Made by a program: the position numbers and the translations under genes
Shown here: positions 1-7,287 of the stretch, in pieces
How the letters are laid out: each line of letters starts with the position of its first letter
Position numbering within the stretch: position 1 is the stretch's first letter
Assembly (NCBI GenBank): GCA_937988865.1
Contig: CALKHV010000022.1
Coordinates: forward strand, 1-19,260
Reading direction: 5' to 3'
From: an uncultured Propionibacteriaceae bacterium
GTDB lineage: Bacteria > Actinomycetota > Actinomycetes > Propionibacteriales > Propionibacteriaceae
DNA length: 19,260 nt
The notes under the pieces: generated by a model
What the model was told of the DNA's origin: nothing
The model's input: only the letters and a program-made list of their open reading frames with translations
Database searches by the model: none

Positions 1-12
1 CCCGGCGGCGAT

Positions 13-879
13 TCACGTTTGGGCGGGGACGACCCGCATGAGGCCCTCCTGTGAGCAGGACGCGACGAGCGCGTCCCCCTGGAACAACCGGCCCGTCGAG
101 AAGCCGAGCGAGAAGGAAGCTGACGGCGACACCTGGTCGTACAGCAGCCACTCGTCCGCGCGCACCGGCCGGTGGAAGTACATCGCGTGGTCGATCGAGG
201 CGATCTGGAGGCTGGGCGAGAGGAAAGCGACCTCGTGCGGCACGGTGGCGACGCTGAGGAGGGTCATGTCCGACAGGTAGGCCAGCACCGCCTGGTGCAG
301 CGCCGGGTCGTCGGGGAGGGCGTCGATCGTGCGCACCCAGACGCGCATGTGCGCGCTGTGGCTCCGGGCCTCCACTCCACCGCCGCGTCCCGAGTCGCCG
401 GCCACGCGGACGTCCAGGGCGTCCCATTCGTGGAGCATCGCCGGGGCGGTACCGAAGCGACTCGCCATCGCCTCGGCGATGGTCGGGCACGACTCGGGAG
501 CGGGGACTCCCGGGGGGACGGGGTCGTGGTGCATGAGTCCGGGCTCGAGGGTGTGGAACGAACAGTTGAGCGCGAAGATCACCGACCCGCCCTGACGGGC
601 GACCACGCGCCGCGCCGAGAACGAGCCGCCGTCGCGGAGACGTTCCACGTCGTAGATGATCGGCGAGTCGTTGCGTCCCGGACGCAGGAAGTACGCGTTC
701 AGGGAGTGGACGACGCGTCCGACCTCGACGGTGCGGGACGCCGCGACGAGCGATTGGGCGAGAACCTGGCCACCGAACGTCCGCTGCCACGTGGTGTTGG
801 GGTGGCGTCCACGGAAGAGCCCGATCTCGATCTCTTCCAGGTCGAGCAGGGACACGAGTTCAGCGGTCGTCTGGGGCAT
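13..879 (-). CDS. tesB: Acyl-CoA thioesterase II (TesB-type, double hot-dog)
   Basis: This 288-residue protein should hydrolyse medium- and long-chain acyl-CoA to free fatty acid and CoA in the cytoplasm. Two hot-dog halves are visible. The N-terminal half has TFGGQVLAQSL (about residues 34-44) and HSLNAYFLRPG (58-68). The C-terminal half has SIDHAMYFHRP (228-238), DEWLLY (242-247) and SQEGLMRV (276-283). Asp204, Ser228 and Gln277 fall where I recall the E. coli TesB catalytic Asp-Thr-Gln set, so Thr appears replaced by Ser. Length matches the family (about 285-290). The ATG start has no Shine-Dalgarno, but a TAGTCT box lies exactly six bases upstream, suggesting a leaderless transcript. It follows the helicase gene by 43 bases on the same strand but probably has its own promoter. 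The stop codon lies near the window edge and the protein is complete. Confidence 0.93.
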   Translation of the reverse strand: MPQTTAELVSLLDLEEIEIGLFRGRHPNTTWQRTFGGQVLAQSLVAASRTVEVGRVVHSLNAYFLRPGRNDSPIIYDVERLRDGGSFSARRVVARQGGSVIFALNCSFHTLEPGLMHHDPVPPGVPAPESCPTIAEAMASRFGTAPAMLHEWDALDVRVAGDSGRGGGVEARSHSAHMRVWVRTIDALPDDPALHQAVLAYLSDMTLLSVATVPHEVAFLSPSLQIASIDHAMYFHRPVRADEWLLYDQVSPSASFSLGFSTGRLFQGDALVASCSQEGLMRVVPAQT

Positions 880-885
880 GCAGCC

Positions 886-891
886 AGACTA
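886..891 (-). promoter_or_regulatory. Predicted -10 element of a leaderless tesB transcript
   Basis: On the minus strand TAGTCT is followed by six bases (GGCTGC) and then the tesB ATG. TANNNT with 6-7 bases to the transcription start is the usual actinobacterial -10 arrangement, which would put +1 on the A of the ATG. No purine-rich ribosome binding site is present. The -35 region (around 909-914) is poor. This is inferred from pattern only. Confidence 0.5.
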
Positions 892-910
892 TTCCCGCCC
901 CACCCCGCGT

Positions 911-926
911 CTGACCGGGCGGTCAG
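911..926 (-). promoter_or_regulatory. 16-base palindrome at the end of the helicase gene (terminator-like hairpin or operator)
   Basis: CTGACCG, two bases, then CGGTCAG form 7-base arms around the helicase stop codon (923-925). As RNA it could fold as a 6-bp stem with a 4-base loop. As DNA its form (TGACCG NN CGGTCA) resembles a TetR-family operator, and it sits at the expected -35 of tesB. The sequence alone cannot decide between terminator and operator. Confidence 0.4.
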
Positions 927-3900
927 CGGGCCTCGTCGATCGCCTTGCGGATGCGCTTGGGCGACACCGTCACCGACGTCCCGAGTTGCTGCGCGAACAA
1001 CTGGACGCGGAGTTCCTCGATCAGGAAGCCGATCTCCTCGACAGTCGACGGCAGCGGTCCTGGCGGTTGGGCGGCGCACAACTCGGCGTACTCGGCCTCG
1101 AGTTCGTCGACCACGACGAGCGACTGGGCGTCCCGCGTGGGGTTGAGGGCCGCGTGGGCGAGGCGTTGGCGCATCGCCTTGAGGTAACGGGGCAGGTGGG
1201 CGAACCACGGATCGGGCGTGGCCGAGATGAAGCGGTCGAAGACGAGGTTCTCGCGCTGGGCCTCGATGTCGGATCGCGTGGCAGAAGCGGGGAAAGCGGC
1301 GAGGTCCCCTCGCAGGTCGATGTCGTGACGGAGCACCTCCCCCACCGTCCGGACGACCTGTTGCATCACGTCGGCGCTCGTCTGGCGCACCTGGACGGCG
1401 AGGGCCTCGTACTGGGCCTGCGTCCTGATTGCGGACAGGTCACCGGCGAACCCTCGGGCGAGCCGGTCGACGGCCTTCAGACGAGCGTCCGCCAGGAGCG
1501 CGGGGACGGTGGGGTACGGGCCGGCCGGGAGCACGAGCTTGTCGGCATTGCTCAGGTGCGACACGACCCAGCGGGTGGGGTCGGGGTTGGTCAGCACGAG
1601 AAGACGTCGCACGCCGTTCGCGTGGCTGCGCAGCTGCCGTTCTCGGCTGTCGAGGACGCGCAGCCCCACGGTTGTCTGCTCGTCGACGAGGCTCGGGTAG
1701 CCGACCACCTTCAGCGGCCCGCGGTCGAGATTGAGCGTGTCGGCCACGTCCCCGAACACCCACGACGTGGCGCCGGTCACCGCATTGCCCTCGGACGCCC
1801 GGGTCAGCGTCTGACTGACACGCGTGGCGAGTTCGACGCGCAACTCGGAGAAGTCCCGGCTGCGTCGGGTCTCGGCTCCACCTTCGGTGATGACGAAGGT
1901 CACCCTCAGGTGCGCAGGGACGGCGTCGGGCTGCCAGGCGACCGGGTCGATGGTGACGCCGGTCAGGGCGCGCAGTGCGCGTCCGAGTTCAAGGCAGAAC
2001 GCGATGGCGCGGTCCTCGCCGTCGGACGCCAGCCAGGCGAGCGCGTCGCGGGCGAAGTTGGGCGCGGGGACGAAATTCGTCCGGACGCTCTTGGGCAGCC
2101 CCCGTATCAGTTCGGTCGCCAGCTCCTGCCGCAGGCCGGGGACCTGCCACGTGAAGGGTTCGGGAGCGACCTGGTTCAACACCGGCAGCGGGATCCGGAC
2201 CGACACCCCGTCGTGACCGGCGCCCGGGTCGAACACGTACCGGACGGCGAGGTCCTGCGTCCCCACACGCCAGTGGTCCGGGAAATCGCGTGCGCTGACC
2301 GACTCGCCCTCGGGACTGACGAGGTCGTCGACGGTGAGGTCGAGCAGGTGCTTGTCGGACGTCCGTCGCCACCATGCGTCGAAGTGTGACGTGGAGACGA
2401 CCTCATCAGGTATGCGCTTGTCGTAGAAGTCGAAGATCACCTCGTCGTCGACCACGATGTCGCGGCGTCGGCTGCGCTCCTCGAGGTCCTCGGCGAGTCG
2501 CCTGACGGACGCATTGTTCGCGAAGAATTCGTGCCGGGTCTGCCAGGCGCCCTCGACGAGGGCCGACCTGATGAAGATCTCGCGGGCGATGACGGGATCG
2601 ATGCGCGCGTAGTTGACGAGACGATCGGCGATGATCGGCACCCCGTAGAGCTGGACCTTCTCGAACGCGATGACCGACCCCGACGAGGTCGACCAGTGCG
2701 GTTCCGAGAAGCTTCGCTTCAACAGGTGCCCGCCGACCTGCTCGACCCACTCGGCCTTGATCTCGGCGACCGTCCGGGCCCACAGCCGGGTGGTCTCGAC
2801 GAGTTCGACCGCCATGACAAGTGGTGGTGGGGTCCGGGCGAGGGCTGATCCGGGGTTGATGGCGAACCTCGCACCGCGTGCCCCCAGGTACTCCCGGGGA
2901 CCCGGTCGCCGCCGTTTCACCCCCGGTTTGCCCGCCACTGCGGCCTGCGTCTCGCGGAGGTCGGCCAGACCGACGTGCGACAGCAACCCGGCCAGCACTG
3001 CCGTGAGGACGGCGTCCGTGGGGGCCGGCGTGGAGTTGCGCTCCATCCCCAGTTCGCGGCAGATGTCGCGCAATTGCGCGTGGAGGTCCTCCCACTCCCG
3101 GACGCGCAGGAAGTTCAGGAATTCCGACCTGCACATGCGGCGGAAGGCGTTGCCGCTCAGGTCGTGTCGAGACGTCCGCAGGTGCTCCCACAAGCGCCAG
3201 ATCGCGATGACGTCCCCCCCGACCCCCGCTTCGACCTGCTCGGGCCGCGTACCCGTGTGGACGGTGTGGCGCAGGGGCTGACCCTTCGCGTCCACAGTGG
3301 GGGACGCGGGACCGGTGGCGGGCGCGTCGGTCCAGAAACGGCGGTGCATGGCGTCCGCCTGCTCGCGGTGGTCGGCCGGGCGCTCCCGGACGTCCGGGAT
3401 GGCGAGCGCCGCGACGATCACCTGCACCTCGCGCAGGCACCCCAGGGCCTCCGCGGCGACGAGCATGCGTCCGAGTCGTGGATCGACGGGGAGGCGGGCC
3501 AGCTTGTGTCCCACGGGGGTCAACCGTGGCGTCCGCGCGTGGCCGGGCTTGAGGGCACCCAGTTCATCGAGCAGGCGCATCCCGTCGGTCACCTGGCCGC
3601 CGTCGGGCGGCTCGACGAACGGGAAGGCCGAGATGTCACCGAGGCCCGCCTGTGCCATCTGGAGGATGACGGACGCGAGGTTCGTCCGCAGGATCTCGGG
3701 TTCGGTGAACTCGGGGCGGGACGCGAAGTCGTCCCCGGAGTACAGGCGGATGCAGATGCCCGGCGCCTCACGCCCACAACGTCCGGCGCGCTGGTTGGCG
3801 CTGGCCTGACTGATGGCTTCGATCGGCAACCGCTGGACCTTGGTGCGGGCCGAGTAGCGCGAGATGCGCGCGGTCCCCGGGTCGACGACGTACCGGATCC

Positions 3901-4786
3901 CCGGCACTGTGAGGGACGTCTCGGCGACGTTCGTGGCGAGCACCACCCTGCGGGCGGTGTGGCGCTGGAAGACCCGGTGCTGCTCGGCAGCCGAGAGCCG
4001 GGCGAACAACGGCACGACTTCGGTGTTCGGCAGGCCAAGCCCGGTGACGGCCTCGGCCGCGTCCCGGATCTCGCGTTCTCCGGACAGGAAGCAGAGGATG
4101 TCACCGGGACCTTCGGCAACGAGCGCCTGGACGGCAGACGTGATGCCGTCCATGAGATCGGACGCGTCCTCCTCGGCCAGGGGTGCGTACCGGACGTCCA
4201 CGGGGTAGGTACGTCCGGAGACCTCGATCACCGGGGCGTCGTTGAAGTGGGCGCTGAACCGGGCGGTGTCGATGGTCGCCGACGTCACGATCACCTTGAG
4301 TTCGGGACGCCGGGGCAGCAGCTGCTTGAGGTACCCGAGGAGGAAGTCGATGTTGAGCGAGCGTTCGTGCGCCTCGTCGATGATGATCGTGTCGTACGCG
4401 CGCAGGTCGCGGTCGTGGCCGATCTCGGCCAGCAGGACGCCGTCGGTCATGACCTTGAGCCTCGTCTGCCGGGACGCGCGTCGCGTGAACCGCACCTGGT
4501 AACCGACCAGGTCACCGATCTCGACAGCCATCTCGTCGGCGATGCGCTCGGCGACCGTTCGCGCCGCGATCCGACGGGGTTGGGTGTGCGCGATCCGGCG
4601 TCGTCCGAGGCGCAGGCAGATCTTGGGGAGTTGGGTCGTCTTGCCCGAACCCGTCGCGCCGGCGACGACGATCACCTGGTTGGCGGCGATCAGGTCGGCC
4701 AGCTCGTCGGCGTGCGCCGCGATCGGCAGGTCGGGGTCGAACTCGAGACGGACCCCGTCCGGGAGCGTGGTGACCGGGTCGGTCAC
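923..4786 (-). CDS. hrpA: ATP-dependent RNA helicase HrpA (DEAH-box)
   Basis: This is a 1287-residue DEAH-box helicase close to the length of E. coli HrpA (about 1300). Visible motifs are Walker A GATGSGKTTQ (Lys49), QPRRIAA (motif Ia, about 69-75), DEAH (137-140), SATIDTARFSAHF (motif III region) and QRAGRCGREAPG (motif VI). HA2/OB-fold sequence and a long C-terminal region typical of HrpA (DUF3418) follow. It probably remodels structured RNA or stalled ribosomes in the cytoplasm. The frame stays open further upstream to 5116, but that part lies inside the stress-protein gene and reads as low-quality arginine-rich sequence. I therefore chose the GTG at 4786, which overlaps the upstream TGA as GTGA and starts just before family-like sequence. 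Translation is probably coupled to the preceding gene. Confidence 0.95.
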   Translation of the reverse strand: MTDPVTTLPDGVRLEFDPDLPIAAHADELADLIAANQVIVVAGATGSGKTTQLPKICLRLGRRRIAHTQPRRIAARTVAERIADEMAVEIGDLVGYQVRFTRRASRQTRLKVMTDGVLLAEIGHDRDLRAYDTIIIDEAHERSLNIDFLLGYLKQLLPRRPELKVIVTSATIDTARFSAHFNDAPVIEVSGRTYPVDVRYAPLAEEDASDLMDGITSAVQALVAEGPGDILCFLSGEREIRDAAEAVTGLGLPNTEVVPLFARLSAAEQHRVFQRHTARRVVLATNVAETSLTVPGIRYVVDPGTARISRYSARTKVQRLPIEAISQASANQRAGRCGREAPGICIRLYSGDDFASRPEFTEPEILRTNLASVILQMAQAGLGDISAFPFVEPPDGGQVTDGMRLLDELGALKPGHARTPRLTPVGHKLARLPVDPRLGRMLVAAEALGCLREVQVIVAALAIPDVRERPADHREQADAMHRRFWTDAPATGPASPTVDAKGQPLRHTVHTGTRPEQVEAGVGGDVIAIWRLWEHLRTSRHDLSGNAFRRMCRSEFLNFLRVREWEDLHAQLRDICRELGMERNSTPAPTDAVLTAVLAGLLSHVGLADLRETQAAVAGKPGVKRRRPGPREYLGARGARFAINPGSALARTPPPLVMAVELVETTRLWARTVAEIKAEWVEQVGGHLLKRSFSEPHWSTSSGSVIAFEKVQLYGVPIIADRLVNYARIDPVIAREIFIRSALVEGAWQTRHEFFANNASVRRLAEDLEERSRRRDIVVDDEVIFDFYDKRIPDEVVSTSHFDAWWRRTSDKHLLDLTVDDLVSPEGESVSARDFPDHWRVGTQDLAVRYVFDPGAGHDGVSVRIPLPVLNQVAPEPFTWQVPGLRQELATELIRGLPKSVRTNFVPAPNFARDALAWLASDGEDRAIAFCLELGRALRALTGVTIDPVAWQPDAVPAHLRVTFVITEGGAETRRSRDFSELRVELATRVSQTLTRASEGNAVTGATSWVFGDVADTLNLDRGPLKVVGYPSLVDEQTTVGLRVLDSRERQLRSHANGVRRLLVLTNPDPTRWVVSHLSNADKLVLPAGPYPTVPALLADARLKAVDRLARGFAGDLSAIRTQAQYEALAVQVRQTSADVMQQVVRTVGEVLRHDIDLRGDLAAFPASATRSDIEAQRENLVFDRFISATPDPWFAHLPRYLKAMRQRLAHAALNPTRDAQSLVVVDELEAEYAELCAAQPPGPLPSTVEEIGFLIEELRVQLFAQQLGTSVTVSPKRIRKAIDEAR

Positions 4787-5637
4787 CGCACCAGGGCCAA
4801 CGGGCTGCGCGCGTGGGCGAGGACTCCGCGCGCCACCCCACCGATGCTGAACCCGATGACTGCGGGAGGCCGGACGCCGAGCACGAGCAGATCGATGGTG
4901 GCGCTCTTCGTCACCAGGACGTCCACCGGATTTCCGCTGGTGACCTCGATCTCGACAGGCACCTCGACGAAGTCCTGGCGGGCGGCGGCGAGCATCGTCT
5001 GGATCCCCTCCTTCGAGGCGGCGAGCTGCGCCTCGGCCACCGAACCCGGCGTCGCCTTCACCACGTGGATGACCTTCAGCGTGGCGCCGCGCTGGCGAGC
5101 CTCGGCCAGCGCCCACCGCAGCGGGCGGTCGGTGTGGCTGCGGGCATCGATGCCGACCCCGATGGTGTTGAAGCCGCCCGTGCGTCCGGGGTTGGTCGCC
5201 ATCGAGATGACGATGACCGGGCAGTGCGAGGTGGCCGCGACCGACACGCTGGTCGACCCGACGAACATCCGCTCCAGGCCGCTGACCGACCGGCGGCCGA
5301 CGACCATGAGGACCGCCTCCTTGCTGAGTCGGCTCAGCACGGCGGACGCGTTGCCCAGCACGACCTCGGTCGTCACGCGATCCCTGGGGAATCCTTCCGC
5401 GTCGATGACATCCAGAGCGGCCTGGTTGGCCTCCTCACCCGCCGTCTGCAGGATGGTCGGGTCGTAGACCACACCCCAGGCGCCGGCAAGCACTGCATCA
5501 TCGACGGCGTGGACCAACCGGAGACGGCACCCCATGCCGGTGGCGGCGACGATGCCGTAGCGCACGGCTCGCAGGCCGTCCTCAGATCCGTCGACGCCGA
5601 CGAGAATCGTGGTGGACGCGGTGCTGGCCTCGGTCAT
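4783..5637 (-). CDS. Universal stress protein with two UspA domains
   Basis: This 284-residue tandem UspA protein has a first domain (about residues 10-145) that begins ILVGVDGSEDG. It ends GRRSVSGLERMFVGSTS, a near match to the ATP-binding pattern G-2X-G-9X-G(S/T) but with Ser in place of the second Gly. The second domain (about 156-284) begins IGVGIDARSHTDRPLRWAL. Its equivalent motif is degenerate (GVRPPAVIGFSIGGVA), so nucleotide binding may be confined to the first half. Such proteins are cytoplasmic stress or dormancy factors in Actinobacteria. The ATG at 5637 is preceded by a strong ribosome binding site (GAGGAAAGGA, about 7 bases upstream). The TGA overlaps the helicase GTG by 4 bases, so the two are likely co-transcribed. 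Confidence 0.92.
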   Translation of the reverse strand: MTEASTASTTILVGVDGSEDGLRAVRYGIVAATGMGCRLRLVHAVDDAVLAGAWGVVYDPTILQTAGEEANQAALDVIDAEGFPRDRVTTEVVLGNASAVLSRLSKEAVLMVVGRRSVSGLERMFVGSTSVSVAATSHCPVIVISMATNPGRTGGFNTIGVGIDARSHTDRPLRWALAEARQRGATLKVIHVVKATPGSVAEAQLAASKEGIQTMLAAARQDFVEVPVEIEVTSGNPVDVLVTKSATIDLLVLGVRPPAVIGFSIGGVARGVLAHARSPLALVR

Positions 5638-5710
5638 GATGGGTCCTTTCCTCAGGTACTACCCATTGTTCCCCCAAAGCGGCCAAATCTCACTCACCAG
5701 TGCAGATGCG

Positions 5711-5740
5711 ACCGGCGTCCACCGGTGAGGGCCGCCTCAC
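5711..5740 (-). terminator. Two adjacent hairpins at the 3' end of the AEC transporter gene
   Basis: GTGAGG and CCTCAC (5725-5730 and 5735-5740) flank a 4-base loop and contain the transporter TGA (5737-5739). Next to it, ACCGG (5711-5715) and CCGGT (5722-5726) form a second, slightly overlapping hairpin. No T-run follows, as is common for GC-rich actinobacterial ends. They probably limit read-through into the stress-protein gene. Confidence 0.4.
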
Positions 5741-6669
5741 GTGCCGATGAGGCCCGCGATGAGGGTGATCGTGGGGATGGACGCGATCGTCGTGATGAAG
5801 ATCACGTCGCGGGCGAGCACGGTGGCACGGTCGTAGCGGACGGAGTGCACGAACACGTTCTGGGCGGTGGGCAGACCGGCGATCACGGTGACCGCGAGTG
5901 TCGCGGCGGCGTCCAGACCGAGGACGCGAGCCATCACGAACGCGACGAGGGGCTGCAGGACGAGCTTGATGAGCGAGAGGGTGAGCGTCTCTGCGAGGAG
6001 TGGACCCTTCCCGGGCACGGGACCCCGACGCAGCGCGATGCCGAAGGCGAGCAGCATGGTGGGGACGGCCAGACCGGCCAGGAGGTCGAGCGGCTGCTGG
6101 ACGACGGCGGGGATGTGCACGTTGAAGAGATTCGCGGCGAGTCCCAGAAGGGTGCCGATCGTCATGGGGTTCCGGAAGGGCAGGGTCAGGTTTCGGGCCA
6201 GCGACGCGCCTGAGCCGGACTCGCGAGCAGCCAGCACGTCGAGCACGGTCAGGCCCAGCGGCTGGAGGAGTGCCACCTGGACCAGGAGGATGGGTGCGAG
6301 CCAGGACGCGTCATGGAGGACGAAGGTGGCGATCGGAATCCCCAGGTTGCCGGCGTTGACGTAGCAGGACGCGAAGGTCCCGATGACCTTGTCACCCGGG
6401 CTGGGCTTGAAGATGACGGCAGCCAGGACGAGGTAGACGGCGGCAGCCACCGCGATGGCGATCAACGATGCCAGCAGGCCCTCGGAGAAGAGGCGCTTGA
6501 GGTCGGCCCGCTGGAGCAGGGTGAACAGCAACGCGGGCGATCCGACGAAGAACGAGAGCCGTGACATCTGCAGCTGGTTCTCGACGGTGAAGACCTTGAC
6601 GTGCGCCAGGAACCAGCCGACGCCGATCACCATCCAGATGGTGAAGAAGCCGCTCAGGACGCTGGTCAC
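5737..6669 (-). CDS. Auxin efflux carrier (AEC) family transporter
   Basis: This 310-residue integral membrane protein has about ten hydrophobic segments. Recognisable AEC/Mem_trans features are an N-terminal segment ending FFVGSPALLFTLL (about 40-52), the conserved YVNAGNLGIPIATFVL (about 103-118) in the middle of the first half, and GLPTAQNVFVHSVRYD near the C-terminus. Bacterial members export or import small organic anions such as malate or malonate, or amino-acid derivatives. The substrate cannot be read from sequence. The start is GTG (MTSVLSGFF), preceded by TAGGGT exactly six bases upstream, so it may be leaderless. The AGGGTGAT in the same place could also act as a weak ribosome binding site. 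It is divergent from the DedA-like gene. Confidence 0.9.
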   Translation of the reverse strand: MTSVLSGFFTIWMVIGVGWFLAHVKVFTVENQLQMSRLSFFVGSPALLFTLLQRADLKRLFSEGLLASLIAIAVAAAVYLVLAAVIFKPSPGDKVIGTFASCYVNAGNLGIPIATFVLHDASWLAPILLVQVALLQPLGLTVLDVLAARESGSGASLARNLTLPFRNPMTIGTLLGLAANLFNVHIPAVVQQPLDLLAGLAVPTMLLAFGIALRRGPVPGKGPLLAETLTLSLIKLVLQPLVAFVMARVLGLDAAATLAVTVIAGLPTAQNVFVHSVRYDRATVLARDVIFITTIASIPTITLIAGLIGT

Positions 6670-6675
6670 CCGATC

Positions 6676-6681
6676 ACCCTA
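6676..6681 (-). promoter_or_regulatory. Predicted -10 element of the AEC transporter gene
   Basis: On the minus strand TAGGGT, then GATCGG, then the GTG start. This is the same TANNNT-N6-start arrangement as at tesB, the SulP gene and lacI. The GTG would be at +1. Confidence 0.45.
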
Positions 6682-6768
6682 GTGGGGCGTCCGGGATCGA
6701 ATCGTGGGTATCACGGCGTCGTGGCCTACTCTGGGGACTCGCTCGATCCCCGACCGCACAGGAGTGCT

Positions 6769-7245
6769 GTGAACCCGCTCGAATGGGACGCCCCGTGGTT
6801 CCTCGTGGCACTGGGCCTGTTCGTCATCGTGATGGCACGCGCCAACGGCACCTACTGGTTGGGACGGCTGGGGGTGAGCCAGGGACGGAGGACCCGCCTG
6901 GCCCGGTGGCTCGACTCCCCCGGGTATGACCGTGCGTCCGCCTGGGTTGACCGCTGGGGTGCCCCGGCGGTGACGATCAGCTTCCTGACGATCGGAATCC
7001 AGACGCTCGTCAACCTGGCAGCCGGGGCGTCCCGGATGTCGCTGCGTCGGTACCTCCCGGCCGTCGTGGCCGGCTGCATCATCTGGGCTGTGGTGTACGC
7101 CACGATCGGGGTGGTCGGATGGCAGGCAGTGGCGTGGGCGTGGGAACGCTCCCCCGGTGGCGTCGGTGTCACCGCGGCCCTCCTCGCTGCAGCCGCGGGC
7201 GCGTGGGTGATGCAGCGTCGGACGCAGGTGGTCGATCCGCAATAG
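6769..7245 (+). CDS. Small DedA/SNARE-associated-like membrane protein
   Basis: This 158-residue membrane protein has an N-terminal hydrophobic segment (FLVALGLFVIVMARANGTYWLG). A central region with PAVTISFLTIGIQTLVNLAAGASRMSLRRYLPAVVAGCIIWAVVYATIG follows the DedA layout (re-entrant/TM segment, Gly-x-x-x-Met, small-residue TM with a Trp). A last TM and a short charged tail complete it. DedA relatives act in lipid scrambling and membrane homeostasis. At 158 residues this is shorter than typical DedA proteins (about 200), and assignment is by overall pattern. I chose GTG 6769 because AGGAG lies 4 bases upstream. An in-frame GTG at 6721 (adding 16 residues) is possible, since TATCAC lies six bases before it, but the added residues look non-family. 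Confidence 0.72.
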   Translation: MNPLEWDAPWFLVALGLFVIVMARANGTYWLGRLGVSQGRRTRLARWLDSPGYDRASAWVDRWGAPAVTISFLTIGIQTLVNLAAGASRMSLRRYLPAVVAGCIIWAVVYATIGVVGWQAVAWAWERSPGGVGVTAALLAAAAGAWVMQRRTQVVDPQ

Positions 7246-7246
7246 C

Positions 7247-7260
7247 CCTGCCCGGGCAGG
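7247..7260 (+). terminator. Perfect 14-base GC palindrome directly after the DedA-like stop
   Basis: CCTGCCCGGGCAGG begins one base after the TAG of the membrane protein gene. It is fully self-complementary, so an RNA hairpin would need to open its centre pairs. It may be a weak terminator or a dimeric-regulator site ahead of the deacetylase gene, whose start lies 28 bases further on. Confidence 0.3.
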
Positions 7261-7287
7261 TCGCGCCCATGGCAACCCGGTCGCCCC

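Noticed and set aside
4787..5116. A longer N-terminus for HrpA
   Set aside because: The frame is open to 5116, but the added 110 residues lie wholly inside the stress-protein gene and have no helicase-like sequence.
2975..5467. Long plus-strand open frame opposite the helicase gene
   Set aside because: It runs antisense to the HrpA and stress-protein codons and reads as Arg/Gly/Asp/Val-rich sequence with no domain. Such frames are expected opposite GC-rich genes.
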